Below are positions 53,109-61,743 of a DNA stretch of 64,000 nucleotides, in pieces. The stretch comes from Hansschlegelia plantiphila (GTDB lineage Bacteria; Pseudomonadota; Alphaproteobacteria; Rhizobiales; Methylopilaceae): assembly GCF_027922265.1 (NCBI RefSeq), contig NZ_BSFI01000002.1, positions 62,001-126,000 of the forward strand, given 5' to 3'. Every line of letters starts with the position of its first letter. Positions within the stretch are counted from its first letter, which is position 1. The position numbers and the translations under genes were made by a program. Under the pieces are notes generated by a model that saw nothing but the letters and a program-made list of their open reading frames with translations, was not told where the DNA came from and ran no database searches.

Positions 53109-54170
53109 TCAGCCCCCCGCCTTGACCTTCTCGAACATCTTGGCGAGCTCGTCGTTCTGTTTCATCGGCCCGGTGAAGACGGTCTCCTTCAGCACCTCCT
53201 CGGGGTCGGCCGGCAGCTGAAGCGTCTTGAGCTCTTCCTTCGAGACCAGATCGAAGGCGGCCTTGGTCGAGGCGCCGTAGCCGTAGCTCTGGATCAGGTG
53301 CTGGCCGGACGCCGCCTCCAGGCGGCTGTTGATGAAGTCGTAGGCGAGATCGACGTTGGCGGAATCCTTCAGGAGCACGAAGCCGCACGCCCAGGTCAGC
53401 ATCCCTTCCTTGGGCTTCATGAACTCGACCGGAACCCCCTGCTTCCTGAGTGAAGTGGCCGACGCGTTCCACGTCATGGCGGCGACGAGTTCGCCGCTCG
53501 AAAGCGCCTGCTCCACCGACGTCATGTCGGTGGTGTAGCTGCTGAGCAGCGGCCGCTGCTCGCGGAGCTTCGCCGCGACCTTGTCCATCTCCTCCGGCGT
53601 CATGTCGAAGGGGCTGACGCCCGCGAGCAGCGCGGCGACGACGGGCGTATCGTGAACAGCGTCGATGGTCGCGATCTTGCCGGCGTACTTCTTGTCCCAC
53701 AGCAGATTCCAGCTCTGCTCCGGATCCTTCACGATGTCGCTGCGGTAGAGGATCGAGGTGTTTCCCCAGTCCCAGGGCACCATCCAGACTTTCCCGTCGC
53801 CCGCCTTCAGATCCGGCAGGTTCCGGAAGATCGGGAAGATCGCGTCCCAGTTCTTTATCCTCGCGGTGTCGATGGGCTGGAGCAGGCCCTCCTTGTTCCA
53901 CCGCGCGATCTTGTCATAGCAGGGGTGCGCAAGGTCCGGGTGGAAGCCCGCCTTCACCTTGGAGAAGGCGTCGTCGTCGTCGCCAAAGGTCGTTGTCTCG
54001 ACCGCGTCCGGATGCGCTGTGTTGAAGCTCTGGTTGAATTCGGGCAGCTCATAGCCCGACCACGTGAAGTATTTCAGTTTGTCGGCCGCCATGGACGGCG
54101 CAGCGGAGAACGCGAACGCAAGCGCCGCGGCGGCGAGGCCGGCGGAAATCCTTTTCGTCGAGCATGTCAT
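53109..54170 (-). CDS. potD: Periplasmic polyamine-binding protein (PotD/PotF-like)
   Basis: A 353-residue solute-binding protein, signal peptide MTCSTKRISAGLAAAALAFA. The mature protein begins DKLKYFTWSGYELPEFNQSF, then HPCYDKIARWNKEGLLQPID, VWMVPWDWGNTSILYRSDIV and YTTDMTSVEQALSSGELVAA, as in spermidine/putrescine-binding proteins. ATG at 54170 preceded by AGAGGG; an upstream ATG at 54194 overlaps the potC stop and lacks that site. Ligand specificity cannot be fixed; some family members bind other cationic compounds. Confidence 0.88.
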   Translation of the reverse strand: MTCSTKRISAGLAAAALAFAFSAAPSMAADKLKYFTWSGYELPEFNQSFNTAHPDAVETTTFGDDDDAFSKVKAGFHPDLAHPCYDKIARWNKEGLLQPIDTARIKNWDAIFPIFRNLPDLKAGDGKVWMVPWDWGNTSILYRSDIVKDPEQSWNLLWDKKYAGKIATIDAVHDTPVVAALLAGVSPFDMTPEEMDKVAAKLREQRPLLSSYTTDMTSVEQALSSGELVAAMTWNASATSLRKQGVPVEFMKPKEGMLTWACGFVLLKDSANVDLAYDFINSRLEAASGQHLIQSYGYGASTKAAFDLVSKEELKTLQLPADPEEVLKETVFTGPMKQNDELAKMFEKVKAGG

Positions 54171-54190
54171 CGCAGTGCCCTCTGTGGTGG

Positions 54191-55039
54191 TCATCGGGTG
54201 GCCGTGACGGGGGAGGCGGGGATGCGGCCCGGAGCGGGCCGGGTGACGGAAAGGCCGCGCCGGCGCAGCGCCTCGGCGAGCGCGGCGATCGCGATCGAGG
54301 CGACGAGGATCGTCGTGCCGAGCGCCATCACCGATGGCAGCGCCTTCGGAAAGCGGAGCTGCCCCCAGATGAACAACGGCAGGGTCGGCTCGGCGCCGGC
54401 GAGGAAGAAGGCGACGATGAACTCGTCGAACGAGGTCAGGAACGCCAGCATGAAGGCCGAGCCGATGGCGGGCGCGGCGAGCGGCAGCATGATCCGCGCG
54501 AAGGTCGGCCAGCCGGTCGCGCCCAGGTCGGCCGCGGCTTCCGCGATGCTTTTGGGGATCGCGGCGAAGCGGCTTCGCATCACGACGACGGTGGTCGGGA
54601 GCGCGACCAGCACGTGGCCGAGGACGACGGCCGAGCGAGAGGGCCCGAGGCCGGCGAGATTGACCAGGATCAGCAGCGCGATGCCCGCGACCACGCCCGG
54701 GATCAGGATCGGCAGCCGCGCCAGCCCCGAGATCACCGAGGCTGCGCGTGAGCCGCCGCGCATCTCCATATAGGCGATGGTGACGCCGCAGAGAGTGGCG
54801 ACGCTCGCCGCGATCATGGCGACGAACAGGCTCGTCAGCAGCGCGCCGTAAAGGGCCTCGTTATCGGCGAGCGACTGATACCAGCCGAGCGTGAAGCCCT
54901 TCAGCGGAAATGCGGCCTGGATTGAATCGTTGAACGAAAACAGTGGGATGAGGGCGACGGGAAGGTACAGGAACACGAGGTACAGCACGACGTAGCCGCC
55001 GAGGAGACGGCCGTCGGCGCTGCGTCCGGCGGCGCTCAC
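54191..55039 (-). CDS. potC: Polyamine-type ABC permease (PotC-like)
   Basis: A 282-residue inner-membrane permease: spans including VVLYLVFLYLPVALIPLFSF and LFVAMIAASVATLCGVTIAY, and the EAA loop EAAADLGATGWPTFARIMLP that docks on the ATPase, then FLTSFDEFIVAFFLAGAEPT, a PotC signature. GTG start at 55039 overlaps the stop of the potB-like gene (GTGA). It pairs with that gene product to form the transmembrane channel. Confidence 0.9.
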   Translation of the reverse strand: MSAAGRSADGRLLGGYVVLYLVFLYLPVALIPLFSFNDSIQAAFPLKGFTLGWYQSLADNEALYGALLTSLFVAMIAASVATLCGVTIAYMEMRGGSRAASVISGLARLPILIPGVVAGIALLILVNLAGLGPSRSAVVLGHVLVALPTTVVVMRSRFAAIPKSIAEAAADLGATGWPTFARIMLPLAAPAIGSAFMLAFLTSFDEFIVAFFLAGAEPTLPLFIWGQLRFPKALPSVMALGTTILVASIAIAALAEALRRRGLSVTRPAPGRIPASPVTATR

Positions 55040-55923
55040 GTCCGGCTCCCGAACGCACGATCGGCGTGGCGGGCGAGCAGAATGACGGCGAGGATCACCA
55101 ACATCACGACGACCGCGAGCGCCGAGCCGAACGGCCAGTCGTTGGCCTTGCCGAACTGTGACTGGATCAGCGAGCCGATCATCGTGCTCGAGGGACCGCC
55201 GACGAGGGCCGGGGTGACGTAGTCGCCGACCGTCGGAACGAAGACGACAAGGGCTGCGGCGAGGACGCCGGGCATGGAGTTGGGGAGCACGATCCGGCGG
55301 AAGCTGGTGAACGGCCGGGCGCCGAGATCGGACGCAGCTTCGAGAAGTGATGTCGGGATCGTCTGAAGAGACACATAGATCGGAAGTATCGCGAACGGCG
55401 CATAGGCGTGAGCGAGCGTGATGACGACCGCAGCCGGCGTGTTGAGAAGCGCGATCGCCGGCTCGTTCTGCAGGCCTGTTACTATAAGGGCCGAGTTCAG
55501 GACGCCGTTATACGCGAGCACGATCTTCCACGCGAAGACGCGGAGCAGATAACTCGTCCAGAACGGCAGGGTGACGAGGAACAGGATCAGTCCGCGGCGG
55601 GAGCCGGCGTGGAAGGCGAGATAATAGGCGACGGGATAGGCGGTGACGACGGTCGCGGCCGTAACGAGGCCGGCGATCGACAGAGATCGGATTATGACCG
55701 TCCAATAAAGCGGATCGATTGCGATCGAAACGAAGTTTTCGATCGTAAAGCCTTCGCCCAATAACGGCCCGGCATTGTTGCGTAGGCTCAGAAACAGGAC
55801 AAGAGACAGCGCGAACAGGATCAGGACGACTGTGGCGAGCGCGCCCGGAAGCAGCATCGCCGCCGTGAATACCGTGTCGCGCTTGGCGCTTAAGGCGCCG
55901 GCTGTCGTCGCATCGCGGGTCAT
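55036..55923 (-). CDS. potB: Polyamine-type ABC permease (PotB-like)
   Basis: A 295-residue permease with spans starting TVFTAAMLLPGALATVVLIL, a long periplasmic loop, PFWTSYLLRVFAWKIVLAYN, and the EAA loop EAASDLGARPFTSFRRIVLP, followed by VPTVGDYVTPALVGGPSSTM, the PotB signature. First gene of the transport operon; a palindromic operator candidate lies 38-55 bp upstream, and the oxidase gene ends only 69 bp upstream on the same strand. Confidence 0.9.
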   Translation of the reverse strand: MTRDATTAGALSAKRDTVFTAAMLLPGALATVVLILFALSLVLFLSLRNNAGPLLGEGFTIENFVSIAIDPLYWTVIIRSLSIAGLVTAATVVTAYPVAYYLAFHAGSRRGLILFLVTLPFWTSYLLRVFAWKIVLAYNGVLNSALIVTGLQNEPAIALLNTPAAVVITLAHAYAPFAILPIYVSLQTIPTSLLEAASDLGARPFTSFRRIVLPNSMPGVLAAALVVFVPTVGDYVTPALVGGPSSTMIGSLIQSQFGKANDWPFGSALAVVVMLVILAVILLARHADRAFGSRT

Positions 55924-55960
55924 CGAAGTCCCGTTCGCATGCTTGAAACAGGACGAGCCT

Positions 55961-55978
55961 ATTTCACGAATATGAAAC
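55961..55978. promoter_or_regulatory. Operator candidate upstream of the potB-like gene
   Basis: ATTTCACGAATATGAAAC contains TTTCA-N6-TGAAA. It matches 13 of 18 positions of the site at 57322, and both lie about 40-60 bp upstream of a start codon of this locus. It is probably bound by the PuuR-like XRE-cupin regulator encoded here; this assignment is inference. Confidence 0.6.
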
Positions 55979-55992
55979 CTGCAATGGCATTC

Positions 55993-57276
55993 TCAGCGCT
56001 CGAGCGCGTCGAGCGTTCGATACCAGGCGATCGCCGCTGCGACGCCGAGCGCGCGGAAGCCATGCAGCGGGATCGGCCGGATCGGCGACAGCGGAAACGG
56101 AAGCCGCTCGCGGTCTCGGTCGACGAGGTAGTCGACGAGCTCCGGACCCAGCGCCGTCATCAGCCCGACGCCGCGCCCCTGGCAGCCGACGGCGGTGACG
56201 AGGCCGGTCTCCGGCTCGTGGACATGGGGCAGATGATCGGGCGTCATCGCCACCCGGCCGAACCAGCGGCGCTCGATCGTCGTTCCGGTCAGCGCCGGGT
56301 AAAGCCGGCCAAGCGCGCGATCGAGATGCGCCCAGTCGGCCTCCGCCGTCGGCTCGGCCATGCTGCCGCGGCCGCCGAGCGCGAGCCGCCCGTCCGCAGT
56401 CCGGCGGTAATAGATCACGATGCGCCGGGAGTCGGAGACGGATTGCCCCCCGGGCAACGCCGCCGCGAGTTGCTCGGGGGCGAGAGGAGCGGTCGCGATC
56501 TGGAAGGAGTGCAGCGGCACGATGCTGCGCGCGAGGCCCGGGATGAGCCCGTCGGAATAGGCGTTGGCGCCGACGATCACCATCGGCGTCTGAATCTCGC
56601 CCCCTGAGTTTAGAGCGATCCGCCAGCCTCCGCCTTCTCGCCGCAGCGCCGCGGCGCGCTCGTTTTCGGCGATCCTGACGCCGGCCGCCGCGCAGACACG
56701 CGCGAGTTCGGAGATGAATGCGAGCGGATTGATCACGCCTCCGCGGCGGTCGATCCAGCCGCCGAGATAGCCCTCGGCCCCCGTCAGGCGCGCGATCTCC
56801 GCGCGGTCGAGCAGCGAAACGTCCGCGCCGAGACCCCGCCACTGGCGGTCGCGTTCCGCCGCGAAATCGAGCGCCGCCCTGGTGTGGCACGCGTAGATCC
56901 AGCCGTTGCGGGCGTGGTCGACGTCGAGCTGCTCGCGCGCGATCGTTTCGAACACCCGGTCGGCCAGCGTCGAGACAAAGCCGACGAGCCGCTCGCCCCG
57001 CGCCGGTCCGAAACGCTCGATGATCTGCTCGGGCTCGAGCTTGAGGCCGGGGATGACCTGGCCGCCGTTCAGTCCCGAGGCGCCGTCGCCGACGCGGCCG
57101 GCTTCGACGACGCGCACGGAAAGCCCGCGCCGGGCGGCGTGGAGGGCCGCGGACAGGCCGAGGAATCCGCCGCCGACGATCGCAAGATCCGCCCGCTCGA
57201 CGCCGGACACCGGGTCCTGCTTCAGGGCGTAGCCGGTGGGCCGCGTCCAGACCGGGGGAGGGGCGCTGCGTTTCAT
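55993..57276 (-). CDS. FAD-dependent amine oxidase (PuuB-like)
   Basis: A 427-residue DAO-fold flavoprotein. FAD motif ADLAIVGGGFLGLSAALHAA at residues 30-49, GDGASGLNGGQVIPGLKLEP near 67, and ATG-like late motif GRGVGLMTALGPELVDYLVD. The SGLNGGQV segment is characteristic of gamma-glutamylputrescine oxidases (PuuB/OrdL group), which oxidise the terminal amine of glutamyl-putrescine. No PuuA ligase gene is in the window. Upstream of the transport genes on the same strand, with its own palindromic operator candidate. Confidence 0.87.
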   Translation of the reverse strand: MKRSAPPPVWTRPTGYALKQDPVSGVERADLAIVGGGFLGLSAALHAARRGLSVRVVEAGRVGDGASGLNGGQVIPGLKLEPEQIIERFGPARGERLVGFVSTLADRVFETIAREQLDVDHARNGWIYACHTRAALDFAAERDRQWRGLGADVSLLDRAEIARLTGAEGYLGGWIDRRGGVINPLAFISELARVCAAAGVRIAENERAAALRREGGGWRIALNSGGEIQTPMVIVGANAYSDGLIPGLARSIVPLHSFQIATAPLAPEQLAAALPGGQSVSDSRRIVIYYRRTADGRLALGGRGSMAEPTAEADWAHLDRALGRLYPALTGTTIERRWFGRVAMTPDHLPHVHEPETGLVTAVGCQGRGVGLMTALGPELVDYLVDRDRERLPFPLSPIRPIPLHGFRALGVAAAIAWYRTLDALER

Positions 57277-57321
57277 CGGGCCGCCTTAAGGGCTGAAAGC
57301 CGTCTGAAAACGATATCCAGA

Positions 57322-57339
57322 AATTCACGTTTGTGAAAT
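57322..57339. promoter_or_regulatory. Operator candidate upstream of the amine oxidase gene
   Basis: AATTCACGTTTGTGAAAT contains TTCAC-N4-GTGAA, 46-63 bp upstream of the oxidase start at 57276. It resembles the site at 55961 base for base across the arms (TTCACG, TGAAA). The same spacing to two start codons in one locus argues for a shared regulator. Confidence 0.62.
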
Positions 57340-57360
57340 GCGATCGTGAGGGAAGCGCGA

Positions 57361-57437
57361 GTTAATCGCGCGCCCAACGAGTTGATCGCGGGTTAATCCG
57401 GGTTAATTCCGCGATGATTCAGGGCGATTAACCCGTC
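57361..57437. other. Cluster of GGTTAAT motifs with an inverted repeat
   Basis: Within the 355-bp gene-free region 57277-57631 there are TTAAT or ATTAA motifs at 57362, 57393, 57403 and about 57427. Two GGTTAAT copies are 10 bp apart, enclosed by ATCGCGG (57385-57391) and CCGCGAT (57409-57415). The rest of the region is GC-rich with no gene visible. TTAA pairs recall CtrA sites, but their 6-bp gap does not fit the 7-bp consensus. Confidence 0.4.
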
Positions 57438-57530
57438 GTCGCTGCCTCCCGGCCCTCAGGCGGGGACGCGAAACCGCGAAGCGCCAGGGAAGTCGGGCGC
57501 CGGCGCCGCCATGCTCGGGGGCATTGCAGC

Positions 57531-57562
57531 GTTTGCGCCCCGGCTCAAGGCCGGGACGCAAT
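57531..57562. repeat. Palindromic element, family B, half copy
   Basis: CCCCGGCTCAAGGCCGGG, inside a larger TTTGCGCC...GACGCAATA context, is the core of the repeat seen in full at 23598-23720. It lies 69 bp downstream of the minus-strand SDR stop codon and may serve as its transcript end. Confidence 0.6.
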
Positions 57563-57631
57563 AAGGAGCACGCCCGGGCTCCCGGAGGCGCGGGCGGCCC
57601 GCTCGGCCGCCCGGTCGAAGCGCGCTTCGCC

Positions 57632-58381
57632 TCAGCGCCAGCCGCCGGAGGCGCTGACGATTTCTCCGGTCAGCCAGGACGACTCGTCGGAGGCGAGGAA
57701 CACGGCGATCTTGCCGATGTCGTCGGGACGGCCGAGGCGACCGAGCGGCGTTGCGCTGATGATCGTCTTTTCGAAGTCGGTGCCGGCGATGCCGACGGCG
57801 GTGAAGCCCTCGGACTCCGTGGCGCCCGGAGCGATCGCGTTGACGCGGATGTTGCGCGCGCCGAGCTCGCGCGACAGCGACACGGTGATGTTGTCGACTG
57901 CGCCCTTGGTGGAGGAATAGATCACGGAGTTGGGCGCAGGATTCGACCCGACCACCGAACTTATGTTGATGATATTGCCGCCCTCAGGGCCGAAGTGTTT
58001 CAGCGCCTCCTGCGCGCTCAGGATCGTGCCGAGCACGTTGATGTTGTACTGGCGGTGGAACTCCTCCTCGGCGAACTCCTCGAGCGAGCCGAATTTGTAG
58101 ACGCCGGCGTTGTTGACGAGGACGTCGAGCCGGCCGAACGCCGACTTCGTCTCGGCGAAGATGCGCTTCACGTCGGCTGCGACCGCGACGTCGCCGTGGA
58201 CCGCGACGGCCTTGCCGCCCTTGCTGGCGATCTCCGAGACGACGCGCTCGGCGCCTTCGCGGCTGGAGGCGTAGTTGACGACGACGGAGGCGCCTTCGGC
58301 CGCCAACGCCTTGGCGATCCCGGCGCCGATGCCCTTCGAGGCGCCGGTCACGACGGCGACCTTGCCTTCGAGCTTACCCAT
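57632..58381 (-). CDS. SDR-family oxidoreductase (3-oxoacyl-ACP reductase/glucose dehydrogenase-like)
   Basis: A 249-residue classical short-chain dehydrogenase: coenzyme motif VAVVTGASKGIGAGIAKALA near residue 10, LVNNAGVYKFG near 88, catalytic Ser in NIINISSVVGSNPAPNSV and the YxxxK as VIYSSTKGAVDNI near 154-158, and the C-terminal DESSWLTGEIVSASGGWR typical of the family. Such enzymes reduce many ketones, so the substrate is open. Divergent from an ArsR-type regulator gene, with a perfect palindrome between them, so it is probably repressed by that regulator. Confidence 0.9.
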   Translation of the reverse strand: MGKLEGKVAVVTGASKGIGAGIAKALAAEGASVVVNYASSREGAERVVSEIASKGGKAVAVHGDVAVAADVKRIFAETKSAFGRLDVLVNNAGVYKFGSLEEFAEEEFHRQYNINVLGTILSAQEALKHFGPEGGNIINISSVVGSNPAPNSVIYSSTKGAVDNITVSLSRELGARNIRVNAIAPGATESEGFTAVGIAGTDFEKTIISATPLGRLGRPDDIGKIAVFLASDESSWLTGEIVSASGGWR

Positions 58382-58454
58382 GACCTGAATTCCCTGCTCT
58401 GGTTTCGCTTCCGAGCGAGCGGCGAGGCCTTATGGCGGCGTCGCTTCGTTCGAT

Positions 58455-58473
58455 AGTTCAGAAATTGTGAACT
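58455..58473. promoter_or_regulatory. Palindromic operator between the SDR and ArsR genes
   Basis: AGTTCA-N7-TGAACT at 58455-58473, with perfect 6-bp arms, lies 39 bp before the ArsR ATG (58512) and 74 bp before the SDR start. Position and symmetry fit a dimeric ArsR-family repressor controlling both genes. A TTGTCATG lies close to the ArsR start. Confidence 0.68.
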
Positions 58474-58511
58474 AATGGACGATCTGTCAAGCGCGCCCTA
58501 TATCGATTGTC

Positions 58512-58862
58512 ATGAGGCCGCTGTTTCACCCATCTCCGGAGGACGTCACCGTGGAGGCGATCCTCCACGCGCTGTCGGACCCCGTGCGCGCGCAGATCTT
58601 TGCGGGCGTCGCATCGGCGGATTGCGCGCAGATCTGCTCGGCGTTCGCGGACGTCAGCGACCGGCCGGTGCCGAAGTCGACGCTGTCGCAGCACTTCAAG
58701 GTGCTGCGCGAGGCGGGGCTCGTCCGCAGCGAGCGCCACGGGGTCGAAGTCCGCAACACGGCTCGCCTGGGTGAGCTTCGCGAGCGTTTCGGCCCGCTGA
58801 TCGAGGCGATCATGCAGGCGCACGCCAAACAGCAGTGCGAGACGCGCGCGAAGGCGGGGTAG
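58512..58862 (+). CDS. ArsR-family winged-helix repressor
   Basis: A 116-residue regulator. ILHALSDPVRAQIFAGVASA near residue 17 (the ALSDPxRxxI start of ArsR proteins), recognition helix region KSTLSQHFKVLREAGLVRSE near 55, and wing RHGVEVRNTARLGELRE. Metal-type ligands (ELCVCDL motif) are absent; single cysteines in DCAQICSAF could be redox- or ligand-sensing. Divergent from the SDR gene it likely controls. Confidence 0.9.
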   Translation: MRPLFHPSPEDVTVEAILHALSDPVRAQIFAGVASADCAQICSAFADVSDRPVPKSTLSQHFKVLREAGLVRSERHGVEVRNTARLGELRERFGPLIEAIMQAHAKQQCETRAKAG

Positions 58863-58889
58863 CGCGCCGCCACGGAGCAAGACGGAGCG

Positions 58890-58979
58890 CGTCGTCCTCT
58901 GGCTTGACCGGAGGACCCCTGTTCGGGCAGGCGCCCCACGCCCGGCATGGCTGGTCCGGGTCGAGCCGGAACCACGACG
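58890..58979. repeat. Intergenic palindromic element, family A, copy 2 (inverted)
   Basis: The element begins CGTCGTCCTCTGGCTTGACC and ends GAGCCGGAACCACGACG, so it matches the copy at 9357-9445 in the opposite orientation. The cores are GGCTTGACCGGAGGACC and TGGTCCGGGTCGAGCCGG. It lies between the arsR stop and the convergent hydroxylase gene. Confidence 0.72.
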
Positions 58980-58992
58980 GCGGAGCTTGAGG

Positions 58993-61743
58993 CTACGCCG
59001 GCGCCGTCCCGGAAGGCGGTGATTTCTCAGAACAGCGCGATCCTTGCCCGTTGCGCGCGGCGACCCTTGCGAAAATCCTGTCGGCCGCCAGCGGAAGCGT
59101 CCGGAAGCGCTCTCCGGTTGCGTCGTGGACCGCGTTGGCCAGCGCCGCGGCGACCGGGTTGAACGGGCTCTCGCTCATCGACTTGGCGCCCATCGGGCCG
59201 ATCGCGTCGCAGGTCTCGGCGAACATCACCTCGGTGCGCGGCGCGTCGGCGAAAGCCGGGATGTGGTAGGCGCGCAGGCTCTTCGTCTCGACCGCGCCGC
59301 CGGGTCCGACGTCGACGTGCTCGTAGAGCGCGGCGCCGACCGCCTGCGCGACGCCGCCCTCGATCTGGCCGCGGCACTGCATCGGGTTGATCACGGTTCC
59401 GGCGTCCGCCGCATGGACGCTGCGAAGAATGCGGATCGCGCCGGTGACGCGGTGGACCGCGACGCGGAACGCCTGAACGTTGAACGCGACGGATCGGAGC
59501 GAGCCGTTGGCCTCGCCGGCGGCCGACAGCGGCGACTGGCCTGCGATCTCGGCGAGGGAGACCGAGGCGTTGCCGGCGACGACGCCTTCGGCCGTCAGCG
59601 CGCAGGAGGCGAGGGGGGCGTTCAGCAGGGCGGCCGCGACGATCAGGATGCGCTCGCGCAGCGCGTTCGCTGCGTCGAAGCAGGCCTTGCCCGCGATCAT
59701 CGTCCCCGTCGAGCCGAAGGCGCCAGTGTCATAGCCCGATGCGTCGGTGTCCGACTGCACGATGCGGATGCGGTCCGGCGTCGTGCCGAGCGCGGAGGCC
59801 GCGAACTGGCCGTGGACGGTGGTCGAGCCGGAGCCGAACTCCGCCGTGCCCACCGCGAGCTCGTAACCGCCGTCCGCGCTCAGCCTCGCCTCGGCGTGCG
59901 AGAAGTGGCCGCGCGGCGGCACGGTGTCGAGCATGGCGATCGCCACGCCTTCGCCGATCAGCCAGTCCGGCGGAAGGCGCGGCTCGCCATCGCGGCGCGC
60001 CAGCGCCGCCTCCACCAGGTCGAGGCATTGGTCGAGGCCGTAGCTGCCGATCTCGACGTCGTGCGGCTCGTCGTCGAAGGCGACGAGCGCGTCGTCGGAC
60101 CGGATCATGTTGATCCGGCGCATCTCGAACGGGTCGATCCCCAGCCGGCGGGCGAGTTCATCCATCGCGGATTCGATGGCGAAGCTCGTCTGGCTGAGGC
60201 CGTAGCCGCGGAAGGCGCCGGCGGGCACGGTGTTGGTGTAGACCGCGACGCCGTCGACCCGCTTGTTGGCGCAGCGATAGAGCGCGACGGATTCGTTGCA
60301 GCCGTGGAACAGGACGCCGGGGCCGTGATTGCCGTAGGCGCCGGTGTTGGAGACGACGTCGATTGCGATCGCGGTGAGCCGGCCGTCAAGGGTCGCGCCG
60401 AGCTTCACGCCGACCCGCATCGGGTGGCGGGTGGTGGCGCCGGTGAACTGCTCCTCGCGCGTGAACTCCAGCTTCACCGGCCGGCCGAGCTTCAGCGCCG
60501 CCAGCGCGGCGACGTCCTCCGTCAGCATCTCCTGCTTGCCGCCGAAGCCGCCGCCGAGGCGGGCGCACATCACGCGGACATCGGCGACGTCCATGCCGAA
60601 GACTGTCGCAAGCCGGCGGCGGGTGAGGAAGGGCGTCTGCGAACCCGTGCGGAGGTTCAGCCGGCCGCGCTCATCGATCCAGGCGATCGAGCCGTGGGTC
60701 TCGAGATGGGCGTGCTGGACGCGATGGGTCTCGTACACGCCCTCATGGACGACGTCGGCGGCCGCAAATCCCGCGTCCGGGTCGCCGACCGCGCCATGGA
60801 CCTCGGCGCAGACGTTGCGCTCGGGCCGCGCCGCGCCGGTCTTGGCCGGGTCGTCGTGCAGCAGGGGCGCGCCGGGGCGCATGGCCTCGAGCGGAGCGAA
60901 CACGGCCGGGAGGACGTCATAGTCGACCCGGAGCAGCCGGCAGCCGAGTTCGGCGGCGGCTTCCGTTTCGGCGACCACCGCCGCGACGCGCTGTCCGACG
61001 AAGCGGGCGACGTCGTCGAGCACGCGCGTGTCCGGCGGGTCGTCGGCGTCGAGCTCGTGCAGGCCGGTGGAGAACAGCGTCTCCGGCGCGTCCTCATGGG
61101 TCAGCACCAGCCGGACGCCGGGAACGGCCATCGCCGCCGCGACGTCGATCGAGACGATGCGGGCGTGGGCGTGAGGCGAGCGCAGCAGCTTGAGGTGCAG
61201 CAGGCCGGGCATGTCGACGTCGAAGGTGTAGGGCTCGGCGCCTGTCACGATGCGCCGGCTTGCGGGCGCCGGCGCGTCGGCGCCCGCGCCCCGACCGGCG
61301 GCCGGCGCCGCGACATTGCGGACCCCACGGACGGCGTCCGCGATCGAACGGTAGCCCGTGCACCTGCACAGATTGCCTTTCAGCGCGCGCGGCAGGTCGT
61401 CGAGCTGTTCGGGCGAGAGCGCTGCGACGGTCGCGATCATTCCGGGCGTGCAGAAGCCGCACTGGAATCCCTGCGCCGCGACGAAGCGCTCCTGAACCGG
61501 CGACAGCGCGTCGCCGCGGGCGAAGCCTTCGATCGTCGTGACCTCCCGGTCGTCGGCGCGGAACGCAGGGTAGACGCAGCTGTGCACGGGCCGCCCGTCG
61601 ACCTGCACCGTGCAGGCCCCGCAGTCGCCGGCGTCGCAGCCCTTCTTCACCCCGAACCAGCCGAGCCCCCGCAGGAAGGTCCTGAGGCACTGGCCGGGAC
61701 GCGGGGTTTCATGAAAATCCTCGCCGTTGACGTGGAACGTCAC
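58993..61743 (-). CDS. Xanthine dehydrogenase-family hydroxylase: [2Fe-2S] and molybdopterin domains fused
   Basis: A 916-residue fusion. Residues 1-135 hold both [2Fe-2S] clusters: Cys36, 41, 44 and 56 in [16 protein letters not shown], and Cys95, 98, 126 and 128 in FQCGFCTPG and [10 protein letters not shown] short Ala/Pro linker (about 140-165) leads to the molybdopterin domain, with [33 protein letters not shown] and the catalytic-glutamate region [17 protein letters not shown]. The separate FAD subunit gene is just upstream (GTGA overlap). In an allantoin-degradation context, xanthine or hypoxanthine oxidation is likely, but the fused layout is unlike the usual XdhAB split, so another purine or aldehyde substrate is possible. 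Confidence 0.85.
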   Translation of the reverse strand: MTFHVNGEDFHETPRPGQCLRTFLRGLGWFGVKKGCDAGDCGACTVQVDGRPVHSCVYPAFRADDREVTTIEGFARGDALSPVQERFVAAQGFQCGFCTPGMIATVAALSPEQLDDLPRALKGNLCRCTGYRSIADAVRGVRNVAAPAAGRGAGADAPAPASRRIVTGAEPYTFDVDMPGLLHLKLLRSPHAHARIVSIDVAAAMAVPGVRLVLTHEDAPETLFSTGLHELDADDPPDTRVLDDVARFVGQRVAAVVAETEAAAELGCRLLRVDYDVLPAVFAPLEAMRPGAPLLHDDPAKTGAARPERNVCAEVHGAVGDPDAGFAAADVVHEGVYETHRVQHAHLETHGSIAWIDERGRLNLRTGSQTPFLTRRRLATVFGMDVADVRVMCARLGGGFGGKQEMLTEDVAALAALKLGRPVKLEFTREEQFTGATTRHPMRVGVKLGATLDGRLTAIAIDVVSNTGAYGNHGPGVLFHGCNESVALYRCANKRVDGVAVYTNTVPAGAFRGYGLSQTSFAIESAMDELARRLGIDPFEMRRINMIRSDDALVAFDDEPHDVEIGSYGLDQCLDLVEAALARRDGEPRLPPDWLIGEGVAIAMLDTVPPRGHFSHAEARLSADGGYELAVGTAEFGSGSTTVHGQFAASALGTTPDRIRIVQSDTDASGYDTGAFGSTGTMIAGKACFDAANALRERILIVAAALLNAPLASCALTAEGVVAGNASVSLAEIAGQSPLSAAGEANGSLRSVAFNVQAFRVAVHRVTGAIRILRSVHAADAGTVINPMQCRGQIEGGVAQAVGAALYEHVDVGPGGAVETKSLRAYHIPAFADAPRTEVMFAETCDAIGPMGAKSMSESPFNPVAAALANAVHDATGERFRTLPLAADRIFARVAARNGQGSRCSEKSPPSGTAPA

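Noticed and set aside
57393..57406. CtrA binding site (TTAA-N7-TTAA)
   Set aside because: The two TTAA words are separated by 6 bases, not 7, and the flanking C is not conserved.
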